Positions 8,006 to 17,440 of a stretch of 64,000 nucleotides of DNA are shown in pieces. Below the pieces are notes generated by a model. That model was not told the DNA's origin. It ran no database searches and saw only the letters and a program-made list of their open reading frames with translations. Origin of the DNA: Streptomyces capitiformicae (GTDB lineage: Bacteria; Actinomycetota; Actinomycetes; Streptomycetales; Streptomycetaceae); the NCBI RefSeq assembly GCF_002214185.1, contig NZ_CP022161.1:9121486-9185485 (forward strand), written 5' to 3'. Made by a program: the position numbers and the translations under genes. How positions within the stretch are numbered: position 1 is the first letter of the stretch; every line of letters starts with the position of its first letter.

Positions 8006-11000
8006 CTACTTCTCGGTCACCCCCGCCGAGTCGAATGTCGCCACCTCGTGCATCGCCCTCGCCGCGCTCTGGACGACGGGGAGGGCCAAGAGGGCGCCGG
8101 TGCCTTCGCCCAGGCGGAGGTCCAGGTCGACCAAGGGGCGGAGGCCGAGTTTCTTGAGGGCGGCCACGTGGCCCGGTTCGGCGCTGCGGTGGCCGGCGAT
8201 GCAGGCGGCGAGGACCTCGGGAGCGATGGCGCGGGCGACCAGGGCGGCGGCGCCGGCACTGACGCCGTCGAGGATGACCGGCGTACGGAGGGAGGCGCCA
8301 CCGAGGAGGAGGCCGACGATGGCGGCGTGTTCGAAGCCGCCGATCGCCGAGAGAACGCCGATGGGGTCGGCCGGGTCGGGCTGGTGGAGCTCGATGGCGC
8401 GGCGGACGACCTCGGTCTTGCGGGCCAGGGTCTCGTCATTGATGCCCGTGCCCCTGCCGGTGACCTCGGAGGGGTCCGCGCCGGTGAAGACGGCGATCAG
8501 GGCGGCGGAGGCCGTGGTGTTGGCGATGCCCATCTCGCCCGTGAGGAGGGCCTTGTTGCCGGCGGCGACGAGGTCGCGGGCCGTCTCGATGCCCACCTCG
8601 ATGGCCTTCCTGGCTTCCTCGCGGGTCATCGCGGGGCCGGTGGTCATGTCGGACGTACCGGCGCGGACCTTGCGCGGCAGCAGACCCGGCGTGGCCGGGA
8701 GGTCGCTCGCCACACCCACGTCGACGACGCAGACCTCGGCGCCCACCTGCGTGGCGAAGGCGTTGCAGACCGCTCCCCCGCCGAGGAAGTTGGCGACCAT
8801 CTGGGCCGTGACCTCCTGCGGCCAGGGAGTGACGCCCTGGGCGTGGACGCCGTGGTCACCGGCGAAGATCGCGACGGCGGCGGGCTCCGGGATGGGCGGC
8901 GGGCACTGCCGGGACAGTCCGGACAGTTGGGCGGAGATGATCTCCAGCATGCCGAGGGCGCCCGCCGGCTTCGTCATCCGCTTCTGCCGCTCCCACGCCT
9001 CGCCGAGCGCCTTGGCGTCCAGCGGGCGGATACCGGCGACGGTCTCGGCCAGCAGGTCGTGCGGCTCGGCGCCGGGCAGGGCGCGGCGGCCGTACGTCTC
9101 CTCGTGGACGACCCACGACAGGGGGCGGCGCTTGGCCCAGCCCGCCTGCATCAGCTCGGGCTCCTCCGGGAACTCGTCGACGTACCCGACGCACAGGTAC
9201 GCCACGACCTCCAGATGCTCGGGCAGACCGAGGGCGCGGACCATCTCGCGCTCGTCGAAGAAGCTGACCCAGCCGACGCCGAGGCCCTCAGCGCGAGCCG
9301 CGAGCCACAGGTTCTCGACCGCGAGCGCGGAGGAGTACGGGGCCATCTGCGGCTGGGTGTGCCGGCCGAGCGTGTGGCGGCCGCCCCGGGTCGGGTCGGC
9401 GGTGACGACGATGTTCACCGGGGTGTCGAGGATGGCCTCGATCTTCAGTTCCTTGAACTGCTTCGCCCGGCCCTTGGGCAGCGACTTGGCATAGGCCTCG
9501 CGCTGACGCTGGGCGAGCTCGTGCATCGTGCGGCGGGTCTCCGCCGAGCGGATGACGACGAAGTCCCAGGGCTGGGAGTGGCCCACCGAGGGTGCCGTGT
9601 GGGCGGCCTCCAGGACGCGGAGCAGCACGTCGTGCGGGATGGGGTCGCTGCGGAAGCCGTTGCGGATGTCGCGGCGTTCGCGCATGACCTTGAGGACCGC
9701 CTCGCGCTCGGCTTCGTCGTAGGGAGGTGCGGCCGGGCCCATGGGCTGCCGTCCTTCTTCCCGTACGCCTTCTTCCCGTACGTCTTCGGGTGCTTCTTCC
9801 ACCGGGGCCGTGCTCTCTTCGGCTGCCGCGGCTGCTTCCACCGCCGCCGCTTCACTGTCGTCCTGGTCGTCCTGGTCTTCCTGGTCGGCGGCCCGGGTGT
9901 CCAGGTCTTCCGCGTTCTGGACCACGTCGGGTTCCGCGTCGGCCACCGCGAGCGGCTGCGGTACGACGATCGTCTCGGCCTCGGAGTCGCGGGGGGCGGG
10001 GACCATGGCGACGGGCTCCGCCGTCGGCTCCGGGGCCGGTACCTCTTCGGCCGTCTCCGTGGGGATCTCGGCGGTGGGAGGCGTCTGGTCGTCCGCGGGG
10101 AGCGGCGGGACCACCATCCCCTGGGGCGGGGTCGGAGCCAGGTGCGGGGTGGTGGGCACCGAGCCATCGACCGGCACGAACTCGCCCATCGGCTGATCGG
10201 CGTGAGGGTCCTGGGGAGCGACGGGGGCCGGGGCCTCGGCGGCTGCGGGCTGCTCGGCGACCGGGTCGGCGCCCGCGGGCTCCGTGACGACCACGTCGGC
10301 GTCCGCGGGCTGCGCAGCAACGGACTCGGCGGGCTCGGCCGGAGCCTCGCCGGTCGGCTGCTCGGCGGGGAGTGGCTCCGGGGCCGGGGCCTCGGCCTCG
10401 ACCGCAGGCGGCTCGGCGGTCTCCGGCTGGGCGGCGGCTTCGGCGACCTGGGCGGCCTGGTCGGGGACCTCCGCGACCGGTGTGACCGGCTCGGCGGCCT
10501 GCGGGCCCTGGACGGCGGGCAGCGGCTGCGAGGGCTCCGGCGTCGGGGCCTCCGTCGGGGCCTCCTCGGCGGCGGGCTCCGGCTGGGATGGAAGCACCCC
10601 CTCCGCCGGCTGAGCCTCCACGGCCTGGGCCTCCGCTGTCTGCGACTCCTGAACGACCGGCGCGTCCAGCTGCTGCTGCGGGTCCTGCGCGAGCGCGGGC
10701 CCCTCGGCGGGCTGAGCAGCCTGAGCGGCTTGTCCTTCGGCCGACACGTCGGTCGTCGCGTTCTGCTCCGGAGCGGCGGTCCCGGCCTCCTCGCCCGGCA
10801 TCGGCTGGTCCGGAGCGACGGCCACGGCCGGCTCATCGGCTGCGCCGGTCGCTGCCGGCTGCTCGGGAACGGCGGTGTCCTGCTCACCACCGGCCGCCAC
10901 GGTCGACGACACCGAGGCATCGGTCGGCGACACCGCGGCATCGGCCTGCGCCACTGCGGCGTCGGCCGGCGCCACTGCGGCGTCGGCCGGCGGCGCAGCG

Positions 11001-12130
11001 TCCACGTCGACGGGCTGCGCGACGGCCTCGGGCTCCTGCGGGACCTCGGCCGCCTCCGGCGTCTGGGGAACAACATCCTGGGCCTCGGCGGGTACCTGGG
11101 CTTCGATCTGCTCCGGGTCCTGGGCGGCCGGCGGGAACGGCGTGGCATCCGGGGCCTGTACGGCGGCGGGTGCGGCGGGCTCAGCGGGCGCGGCCTCCTG
11201 CGGAACCGGAACCGGAACCTCTGCCTCGGACGCCTCCCCCACCGGCTCGGGGCTCTGCGGCGCCTCCGCGACGGGCGGGACCTCGACGGTCTCCGCGACC
11301 GGCGGCACGGCTACCGCCTCCGGGGCCCGGTGCTGGGCGTCGGGCAGGGCCTCGGTGACGTCCGGAACCCGGAGCTGGGCCTCGGTGACCTGCGCCGCGG
11401 CGGCCTCCTGCGCCTGGGCGTAGGCGGCGTCCTGCGCCTGGTGCAGGGCCTCGGCGTCCTGCGGCTCCTCCGCTGCCTGCGGCGTCTCCACCACGGGCGG
11501 CGCCTCGGCCACGGCGACGGAGACCTGCTTCTCCTGCGGAACGACCGTTTCTGCGGCCGCGTCCTCGACCCGCACCGCCGGCGCGGGCATCGCCTCGGCG
11601 GACACGGGGGTACCCCATGGCGTCACGCCCGGCGGGGGTACGTCGAGGTACTCGGGGCCGGTGGTGGGCGGGCCGGAGTGGCGTACGGCGCCGGGCGGGA
11701 CGGGGGCGCCGGCGGGGCCGCGGTCGGCGAGGGAGCGGACCGGGCTGGCGGAGGCGTCGGGGGTGGGCGGGCCCATGTGCAGCGGGCGGCGGGCCACCGG
11801 CGGCTGCGGGACGGGCGTCGCGACGGGGTGACGTACGGCGCCGAGGTCGATCGAGCCGCTGTCCCGGCCCGACATCTCGTGCGGGCCGGGCTCGTGGACG
11901 GCATGCTCCTGGGCGACGGGCTCGTGGACGACCTGGACGACGGGCTCGGGGGCGGGGGGCGGCACTTCGTTGCCCCATGCGCCCTGGGCACCCGGCAGCA
12001 GCAGTTCGTCGTCCTCGGCGGCGGTCTCGGAGAGGTAGGTGTACGCGCCCGGCGCCGCGACGCCCGGCTGCTCCACCATGCCTGCGCTCTCCGGCAGTCC
12101 CTCGCCCGGGACCTGGCCGGTGTCGGTCAT
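8006..12130 (-). CDS. BluB-CobT fusion with long N-terminal extension
   Basis: 1,374 residues in three parts. Residues 1 to about 790 are low-complexity, rich in Ala, Pro, Glu, Val and Gln, with no recognisable fold. About 797-1010 is a BluB/nitroreductase domain (RRDIRNGFRSDPIP, SVGHSQPWDFVVIRS), which makes 5,6-dimethylbenzimidazole from FMNH2. About 1022-1374 is CobT (AIFAGDHGVHAQGVTPWPQE, GEMGIANTTASAAL, GGFEHAAIVGLLL), which transfers phosphoribose from nicotinate mononucleotide to that base to form alpha-ribazole phosphate. The fusion couples consecutive steps of the lower-ligand pathway. ATG at 12130 has GAGGGG upstream; an ATG at 12250 in frame is less likely. Confidence 0.92.
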   Translation of the reverse strand: MTDTGQVPGEGLPESAGMVEQPGVAAPGAYTYLSETAAEDDELLLPGAQGAWGNEVPPPAPEPVVQVVHEPVAQEHAVHEPGPHEMSGRDSGSIDLGAVRHPVATPVPQPPVARRPLHMGPPTPDASASPVRSLADRGPAGAPVPPGAVRHSGPPTTGPEYLDVPPPGVTPWGTPVSAEAMPAPAVRVEDAAAETVVPQEKQVSVAVAEAPPVVETPQAAEEPQDAEALHQAQDAAYAQAQEAAAAQVTEAQLRVPDVTEALPDAQHRAPEAVAVPPVAETVEVPPVAEAPQSPEPVGEASEAEVPVPVPQEAAPAEPAAPAAVQAPDATPFPPAAQDPEQIEAQVPAEAQDVVPQTPEAAEVPQEPEAVAQPVDVDAAPPADAAVAPADAAVAQADAAVSPTDASVSSTVAAGGEQDTAVPEQPAATGAADEPAVAVAPDQPMPGEEAGTAAPEQNATTDVSAEGQAAQAAQPAEGPALAQDPQQQLDAPVVQESQTAEAQAVEAQPAEGVLPSQPEPAAEEAPTEAPTPEPSQPLPAVQGPQAAEPVTPVAEVPDQAAQVAEAAAQPETAEPPAVEAEAPAPEPLPAEQPTGEAPAEPAESVAAQPADADVVVTEPAGADPVAEQPAAAEAPAPVAPQDPHADQPMGEFVPVDGSVPTTPHLAPTPPQGMVVPPLPADDQTPPTAEIPTETAEEVPAPEPTAEPVAMVPAPRDSEAETIVVPQPLAVADAEPDVVQNAEDLDTRAADQEDQDDQDDSEAAAVEAAAAAEESTAPVEEAPEDVREEGVREEGRQPMGPAAPPYDEAEREAVLKVMRERRDIRNGFRSDPIPHDVLLRVLEAAHTAPSVGHSQPWDFVVIRSAETRRTMHELAQRQREAYAKSLPKGRAKQFKELKIEAILDTPVNIVVTADPTRGGRHTLGRHTQPQMAPYSSALAVENLWLAARAEGLGVGWVSFFDEREMVRALGLPEHLEVVAYLCVGYVDEFPEEPELMQAGWAKRRPLSWVVHEETYGRRALPGAEPHDLLAETVAGIRPLDAKALGEAWERQKRMTKPAGALGMLEIISAQLSGLSRQCPPPIPEPAAVAIFAGDHGVHAQGVTPWPQEVTAQMVANFLGGGAVCNAFATQVGAEVCVVDVGVASDLPATPGLLPRKVRAGTSDMTTGPAMTREEARKAIEVGIETARDLVAAGNKALLTGEMGIANTTASAALIAVFTGADPSEVTGRGTGINDETLARKTEVVRRAIELHQPDPADPIGVLSAIGGFEHAAIVGLLLGGASLRTPVILDGVSAGAAALVARAIAPEVLAACIAGHRSAEPGHVAALKKLGLRPLVDLDLRLGEGTGALLALPVVQSAARAMHEVATFDSAGVTEK
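10926..10997. repeat. 24-bp in-frame repeats in the bluB-cobT gene
   Basis: About three units of a 24-base sequence containing GCCACTGCGGCGTCGGCC. They encode ADAAV-type octapeptides in the low-complexity N-terminus, a probable site of copy-number change. Confidence 0.7.
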
Positions 12131-12477
12131 GCGTACCCCTCGCCCATCGGTTAGTGCCTCTATGCCAGCTGGCCCTGGAACGGCGCACCGACCGCTCCGC
12201 CATGGAGAACGAGCGTGTGTGCCCAGCGGCACGAGACGACCTGCGTGCAAGTCGACAAAGCCATTGAATGGCCATTGTCGCGGTCGTTTCGCCGTCGCGA
12301 AACCTTAGATCCGCGACGGTCCGCTGTGGACTGCGCCACGTTGCGCGCCCTCCGCTTCCGCCGTACCACACACGCCCTCAAAACGGGCGCGCTTTCCGGA
12401 CATTGACCGACGAAGTGTCGGGTGTCCAAATGCGGTACAACGGTCGGCCAGCCTACCGCGCCGGTACGACAACCGGA
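12131..12477. other. Intergenic region, no gene seen
   Basis: 347 bases between the leftward cbiE-cbiT gene and the bluB-cobT gene. I looked for a cobalamin riboswitch on the minus strand and found no convincing B12 box. A short inverted repeat ATGGCCATTCAATGGC lies near 12,266-12,281. A promoter for the fusion gene is expected here but none is clear. Confidence 0.55.
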
Positions 12478-13689
12478 TCACTGGGAATGTTCGGGCAGGG
12501 TCCCGCTGAGCAGGAACGCGACGCTCCGTTCCCTCTCCGTCCAGACCCTTGTGTCGAGTTCGACGGACTGCACGAAGTCGCACCGGACGTCGTATCCGTG
12601 CTCGGTCAGGTCGCGTCCGATGCGTTCGGCGGCGGGGCGGGTCAGGGCGTGAGTGACGATGCGCCGGGGGCGCCGGTCGGCGACGGCGGAGACCACCGCC
12701 GCTCCCCCGCCGCCCACGCGTACGACGTCGGGTTCGGGGAGGTTCTCCAGGATGTGCGGCGCGGCGCCGTGGACCACTTGGAGCTGGACGCCGAAGCGGC
12801 GGGCGGCGAGAGTGGTGCGGCCGCAGGCCTCGGGGTCGCGGTCGACGGCGATGACGGCGGCGCCGCAGCGGGCTGCCTCGGTGGCGAACGCGCCGCTGCC
12901 GGAGCCGATGTCCCACACGAGGTCGCCGACCCTCGGTCCCAGGCGGGCCAGTTGGGAGGAGCGCAGCAGTTCGGCCTCGCCCTCGCCCATGGCGCCGCCG
13001 TAGACCTCGGACGGCAGGGACAGGCCGCGTGGTCCGGCGCCGGGGTCGCGTCCGGCGATCCAGCCGCCGCCCTCGGTCGCGGTGACGGGGCCGCCGATGA
13101 CGATGACGAGGTTGGGGTCGCGCCAGGTGTGGTCGACGGCCTTGTCGGAGGTGACGACGGTGACGCGTTCGCGTTCGGTGCCGAGTTCCTCGCAGATCAC
13201 GAAGGTGCGGTGAACTCCGTCGAGGAGCAGGCCGAGTTCGGCGGGTCCGGCGCTGGGCGAGGTGAGGACGGCGACCTTGGTGTGGGCGCGGCAGACGTTC
13301 ACCGCGCGGCGCAGCGTACGGCGGTGGGCGACGACGACCTGGGCGTCGTCCCAGGGCATGCCCGCGCGGGCGAAGGCGGCGGCCACGGAGGAGACTCCGG
13401 GGACGACTTCGACCTCCAGACCGAACTCGGGGGCTCTGAGGGTGCGGACGACGCCGAAGAAGCCCGGGTCGCCGTCGGCTAGGACCACGGCGGTGCCGCG
13501 GTGGGCGGCGATGCGGCGGGCGGCGAGGGCGACACTGCCGAGCCGGATGCGTTCGGCGTACGGGGGCACCTCGGGCAGTGCGAGATGGTGGGCCGCGCCG
13601 GCGACCAGTGTGGCGGCGGCGAGGGCGGAGCGCGCCGCGGCGGTCAGGGGGGAGCCGTCCCAGCCGATCACCGTGACCCGGTCGGCCAT
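12478..13689 (-). CDS. cobL: Precorrin-6Y C5,15-methyltransferase (CbiE-CbiT)
   Basis: 403 residues. The N-terminal half is the CbiE tetrapyrrole methylase (VTVIGWDGSPL, VLADGDPGFFGVVRTL, VVPGVSSVAAAFARAG). The C-terminal half is CbiT, a Rossmann methyltransferase with the SAM motif VWDIGSGSGAFATEAAR near residue 258. Together they methylate precorrin-6 at C5 and C15 and decarboxylate the C12 acetate in corrin-ring assembly. Full length for the fused (CobL) form. ATG at 13689 is supported by family alignment of VTVIGWDG at the N-terminus. Same direction as the neighbouring B12 genes. Confidence 0.93.
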   Translation of the reverse strand: MADRVTVIGWDGSPLTAAARSALAAATLVAGAAHHLALPEVPPYAERIRLGSVALAARRIAAHRGTAVVLADGDPGFFGVVRTLRAPEFGLEVEVVPGVSSVAAAFARAGMPWDDAQVVVAHRRTLRRAVNVCRAHTKVAVLTSPSAGPAELGLLLDGVHRTFVICEELGTERERVTVVTSDKAVDHTWRDPNLVIVIGGPVTATEGGGWIAGRDPGAGPRGLSLPSEVYGGAMGEGEAELLRSSQLARLGPRVGDLVWDIGSGSGAFATEAARCGAAVIAVDRDPEACGRTTLAARRFGVQLQVVHGAAPHILENLPEPDVVRVGGGGAAVVSAVADRRPRRIVTHALTRPAAERIGRDLTEHGYDVRCDFVQSVELDTRVWTERERSVAFLLSGTLPEHSQ

Positions 13690-13804
13690 CGTCGTCAGTC
13701 TCCAGAAGGTCTTCGCAGGTCGTCAGGGAAAGCCCGTACGGGGGTCCCGCGAGGGTACCTGGTGACGCGGAGGGGCCGGCGGCCGGGCACGGCCCGTGGG
13801 TGGT

Positions 13805-14443
13805 TCAGTTCCAGTCGGCGTACGAGCCGAAGCCGCCGCTGTCGGCCAGTTCCTCACCGACGCCCTCGATGTCCTCCGGGAGGAGACTCCAGACGATGAA
13901 GTCGGTGCGGATCTCCGTCCAGTGGTCATCGGCGGTGCGGGTGCGCGCTATGCAGGCGTTGCGCAGGACGCCCTCGCTGATACAGCCGATCTTCTGGGCG
14001 ACCTGCTGGGAGGCGGTGTTGTCGGCGGCGGTGCGCAGCTCGATGCGTTCGAACTTCTGCTCGCGGAACAGCCATTGGGCGGTCGCGAGGGCCGCTTCGG
14101 AGGCGTAGCCCTCGCCGCGCGCCCAGGGGGCGATGACGTACGCCATCTCGCTGGAGCGGACCCTCCAGTCGGTGTTCCGCAGGTGCACGATGCCGACGAG
14201 GCGCTGGGTGAGGAACTCGTCCACGGCGAAGACGATGCCGCGGCCCGCGATGCGCTCGGCGGGGGCCTGTTCGGCGATCCAGCGCCGGGCGTCGTCCCGG
14301 GTGTAGGGGTGCGGGACGGAGGTCCAGGCGGTGACCATCTCGTCGTTCATCATCTCGGCGAAGGCGTCGATGTCGTCCTCGTCGAACGGGCGCAGAACCA
14401 ACCGCTCCGTGCTGATGGAGATGTCGGGCAAGGTGCTCATCAT
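13805..14443 (-). CDS. GNAT N-acetyltransferase (RimJ/RimL type)
   Basis: 212 residues. ISTERLVLRPFDEDD at the N-terminus and YVIAPWARGEGYASEAALA near residue 115 are the acceptor and acetyl-CoA pyrophosphate-binding motifs of the RimJ/RimL group; RIELRTAADNTASQQVAQKIG follows. It probably acetylates an alpha-amino group of a protein or small molecule. ATG at 14443 has GGAG at seven bases; a second ATG follows immediately. Single gene between the B12 block and the methionine transporter. Confidence 0.88.
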   Translation of the reverse strand: MMSTLPDISISTERLVLRPFDEDDIDAFAEMMNDEMVTAWTSVPHPYTRDDARRWIAEQAPAERIAGRGIVFAVDEFLTQRLVGIVHLRNTDWRVRSSEMAYVIAPWARGEGYASEAALATAQWLFREQKFERIELRTAADNTASQQVAQKIGCISEGVLRNACIARTRTADDHWTEIRTDFIVWSLLPEDIEGVGEELADSGGFGSYADWN

Positions 14444-14525
14444 GCGCCGCTCCGTAACCTTCGAAAACTTTGAGAGCCTGCTGAACTGCCCAGCATGCAG
14501 CATGAAAGCACTGAATCGCACGACA

Positions 14526-14556
14526 GGGGTCCACTCCCTGTGAACGAGTGGACCCC
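14526..14556. terminator. Terminator after metNIQ
   Basis: Perfect 11-bp stem (14526-14536 with 14546-14556) with a 9-base loop, 37 bases beyond the metQ stop in the leftward direction. It also lies upstream of the leftward acetyltransferase gene. Confidence 0.8.
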
Positions 14557-14592
14557 ATGCGTGGCGATACGCCGTATACGTGCCGTGGCTGC

Positions 14593-15429
14593 TCAGAAGG
14601 AAGGGATCACCGAGCCGTCGTACTGGTCCTCGATGAACTTCTCGACCTCGTCGGAGGTGAGGAGTTCGGCGAGCTTCTCCACGCGCGGGTCGTGCTCGTC
14701 GCCCTCCTTGACGGCGAGGAAGTTGCCGTACGGGTTGTCCTTCGCGGACTCCAGGACCAGGGCGTCCTTCGCGGGCGAGAGGTCGGCCTCGATGGCGTAG
14801 TTGCCGTTGACGACGGCGGCGTCCACGTCCTCCAGGGAGCGTGGGGTCTGGGCCGCCTCCAGCTCCTTGAACTCCAATTTCCTGGGGTTCTCGGCGATGT
14901 CGGCCGGGGTCGCCTCGTTGCCCACGCCGTCCTTGAGCGTGATGATCCCGTTCGCGTCCAGGAGTTTGAGGGCACGCGCCTCGTTGACGCTGTCGTTCGG
15001 GACGGCGATGGTGGCGCCGCTCTTGAGGTCGTCCGCGCTCTTGACCTTGTTCGAGTAGAGGCCGAGCGGCTCCAGGTGGACCGTGACGACGGGGGCGATG
15101 TGGGTGCCGTTCTTCTTGTTGAAGTCGTCGAGGTACGGCTGGTTCTGGAAGTAGTTGGCGTTCACGGACCCGTCCTCGGTCGCCGTGTTCGGCGTGACGT
15201 AGTCGGTGAACTCCTTGACCTCCAGATCGAGACCCGCGTCCTTCGCCAGGTTGTCCTTGACGTAGGTGAGGATCTCGGCGTGCGGGGTCGGGCTGGCGGC
15301 GACGACCAGTGGACCGCTCGTGCCGGACGCGGAGGCGGTGTCGGCCTGGTCCGCGCCGCAGGCGGTGAGCCCGAGGGTGAGGGCTCCGGCGGCGAGTACG
15401 GCGGTGGTGAACTTGGCGGTGTTACGCAC
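14593..15429 (-). CDS. metQ: Methionine ABC transporter lipoprotein MetQ
   Basis: 278 residues of the NlpA/MetQ family. Lipoprotein signal at residues 1-24 with lipobox LTAC (modified Cys 24). Family motifs: VVAASPTPHAEIL, NYFQNQPYLDDFNKKNG, and DVDAAVVNGNYAIEADL. It captures L- or D-methionine at the outer face of the membrane and delivers it to MetI. GTG at 15429 overlaps the end of metI by eight bases. Last gene of a metN-metI-metQ operon and followed by a terminator. Confidence 0.94.
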   Translation of the reverse strand: MRNTAKFTTAVLAAGALTLGLTACGADQADTASASGTSGPLVVAASPTPHAEILTYVKDNLAKDAGLDLEVKEFTDYVTPNTATEDGSVNANYFQNQPYLDDFNKKNGTHIAPVVTVHLEPLGLYSNKVKSADDLKSGATIAVPNDSVNEARALKLLDANGIITLKDGVGNEATPADIAENPRKLEFKELEAAQTPRSLEDVDAAVVNGNYAIEADLSPAKDALVLESAKDNPYGNFLAVKEGDEHDPRVEKLAELLTSDEVEKFIEDQYDGSVIPSF

Positions 15430-16246
15430 GAAAAGTGCCTTTCCTTTTGGGTGGAGCGCCCCCGAGAGAGGTGTTCGGGGGGTTTGGAGAAGTCGACCTG
15501 GACCAGTTCGGGAGGTCGACCTGGACGGTCTTGCCGGTCGCCGTCGAGGCCTTCAGCAGGCGCAGCCGGGGTACCGGGGAGGAGGTGCCACCGCGGCGGT
15601 GCAGGGAGCGGGCCGCGTAGTCGCCGGCGAACTGGATGACGGAGATGACGACGGCGAGGATCGCGACGGTGATCCACATCAGCTCGGTCTCGAAGCGCTG
15701 GTAGCCGTAGCGGATGGCGATGTCGCCGAGGCCGCCCGCGCCGACCGTCCCCGCCATCGCCGAGTAGCCGATGAGCGCGACGACCGTGGTGGTCGTACTG
15801 GCGATCAGCGAGGGCAGGGACTCGGGGACCTGGACCTTCCGTACGACGGTCCAGGTGTTGCCGCCCATCGACTGCACGGCCTCGACGAGCCCGCCGTCCA
15901 CTTCGCGGACAGCCGTCTCAACCAGGCGTGCGAAGAACGGGATCGCGCCGATGGCGAGCGGCACGATGGCGGCCTCGCGGCCGATGGTCGAGCCGGTGAT
16001 CCAGCGGGTGAAGCCCATCAACGCGACCATCAGGATGATGAACGGCATCGAGCGGGCGACGTTCACGATCTGCCCTATGACCTTGTTGGCGAGGACGTTC
16101 CGCAACAGGCCGCCCCGGTCGGTGAGGACGAGCAGGATGCCGAGCGGGAGACCGCCGACGACCGCGATGACGGTGGACCAGCCGACCATGTAAAGGGTGT
16201 CCCAACAGGCCTGCTCCAGCAGGGGCCGCATTTCCGTCCAGGTCAT
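15422..16246 (-). CDS. metI: Methionine ABC transporter permease MetI
   Basis: 274 residues. Several membrane segments and the EAA-type loop (VREVDGGLVEAVQSMGGNTW) that contacts the ATPase. The core (to about residue 218, ending at the DYAARSLHRRG region) has the usual MetI length. The remaining 55 or so residues are hydrophilic, Pro/Ser/Arg-rich and contain a duplicated VDL/SRST segment, so they look like read-through into formerly non-coding sequence. The tail overlaps the ribosome site and start of metQ. Start overlaps metN by four bases (ATGA), indicating coupled translation. Confidence 0.92.
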   Translation of the reverse strand: MTWTEMRPLLEQACWDTLYMVGWSTVIAVVGGLPLGILLVLTDRGGLLRNVLANKVIGQIVNVARSMPFIILMVALMGFTRWITGSTIGREAAIVPLAIGAIPFFARLVETAVREVDGGLVEAVQSMGGNTWTVVRKVQVPESLPSLIASTTTTVVALIGYSAMAGTVGAGGLGDIAIRYGYQRFETELMWITVAILAVVISVIQFAGDYAARSLHRRGGTSSPVPRLRLLKASTATGKTVQVDLPNWSRSTSPNPPNTSLGGAPPKRKGTFRA

Positions 16247-17283
16247 TTGGCACCTTCCTTCACCAGCACGGATGCGGGCTCCTGGCCCAGTACGTCGATC
16301 TGCAGGCCCTGTTCGCGCAGGAAACCGATCGGCACGACGTTGTCCTCGTAGCGGCCGGGCAGTTCGATGCGCATACGGCCGACCTGGAGGCCGCCGACGG
16401 TGTCGATGGCGGCGCCGAGGATCGAGATGTCGATGTTGTAGGTGCGGGAGAGCTGCGAGATGACCGGCTGGGTGGCCGCCTCGCCCTGGAAGGTGACGTC
16501 GAGGACCGTACGGTCCTCGCCGGATGCCTCGCCGCCCACCGGGAAGAGCGCGGAGGCCAGCTCGGAGCCAGACGTCGCGAGCAACTCGCTCACCGTCCCG
16601 GACTCCACGATGCGGCCGTTCTCCATCAGCGCCGCCGAGTCGCAGATCGACTTCACGACATCCATCTCATGGGTGATGAGCAGGACGGTCAGACCCAGCT
16701 GCCGGTTCAGGTCGCGCAGCAGCCGGAGGATGGAGCGGGTGGTCTCCGGGTCAAGGGCGCTGGTGGCCTCGTCGGAGAGGAGCACCTTCGGGTCGCCGGC
16801 CAGTGCTCGGGCGATGCCGACGCGCTGCTTCTGGCCTCCGGAGAGCTGGGCCGGGTAGGCCTTGGCCTTGTCGGCGAGACCGACGAGGTCGAGTAGCTCC
16901 AGCGCCTTGCGGGAGCGTTCCTTCCCCGACTTGCCGAGGATTTCGAGCGGCAGCTCGACGTTGTCCTGGACGGGCCGGGAGGACAGCAGGTTGAAGTGCT
17001 GGAAGACCATGCCGATACGGCTGCGCGCCTGCCGGAGTTCCCGGCCGGCCCGGGGTCCGCGCCCGGCCAGGGCGGTGAGGTCCTGGCCCGCCACGGTCAC
17101 GGTTCCGGAGGTGGGGCGTTCGAGGAGGTTGACGCAGCGGATCAGCGAGGACTTGCCGGCGCCGGACTGGCCGATGACGCCGTACACCTCGCCTTCGCGG
17201 ACGTGCAGATCGACGCCGTCGAGGGCGGTGATCTCTCGGCCGCGGGAACGGTAGACCTTGGTGAGGCCCGATGTGGTGATCAC
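16243..17283 (-). CDS. metN: Methionine ABC transporter ATPase MetN
   Basis: 346 residues. Walker A GQSGAGKSS near residue 41, ABC signature LSGGQKQRVGIARAL near 146, Walker B VLLSDEATSALDP, H-loop LITHEMDVV. The C-terminal 80 residues form a NIL domain that binds methionine and gives feedback control of transport. It powers import with MetI and MetQ. GTG at 17283 gives the family length; the frame is open upstream to 17475, but that stretch has no family similarity and weak starts. The ribosome site before 17283 is weak. Confidence 0.93.
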   Translation of the reverse strand: MITTSGLTKVYRSRGREITALDGVDLHVREGEVYGVIGQSGAGKSSLIRCVNLLERPTSGTVTVAGQDLTALAGRGPRAGRELRQARSRIGMVFQHFNLLSSRPVQDNVELPLEILGKSGKERSRKALELLDLVGLADKAKAYPAQLSGGQKQRVGIARALAGDPKVLLSDEATSALDPETTRSILRLLRDLNRQLGLTVLLITHEMDVVKSICDSAALMENGRIVESGTVSELLATSGSELASALFPVGGEASGEDRTVLDVTFQGEAATQPVISQLSRTYNIDISILGAAIDTVGGLQVGRMRIELPGRYEDNVVPIGFLREQGLQIDVLGQEPASVLVKEGAK

Positions 17284-17440
17284 TGGGATTCCATCACTGT
17301 CGAGTACGCGGGCATGGATGTGCCCTGGTACGAGAGAGAAGGTTGTGCGCGGGGCAGCACGGTCACGTACGGCGTCTGACGTACGGACATGCCACGGCGG
17401 CTCGCTTTGAGGCGCGAGGCTCAGGGGATGGTGAGGCCCT

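Noticed and set aside
8048..12154. 1,368-codon open frame antisense to the bluB-cobT gene
   Set aside because: Gly/Arg/Leu-rich shadow caused by the GC codon pattern of the real gene on the other strand; no domain or ribosome site.
12131..12477. Cobalamin riboswitch upstream of the bluB-cobT fusion
   Set aside because: No B12-box-like sequence or matching stem set found by eye; a covariance search would settle it.
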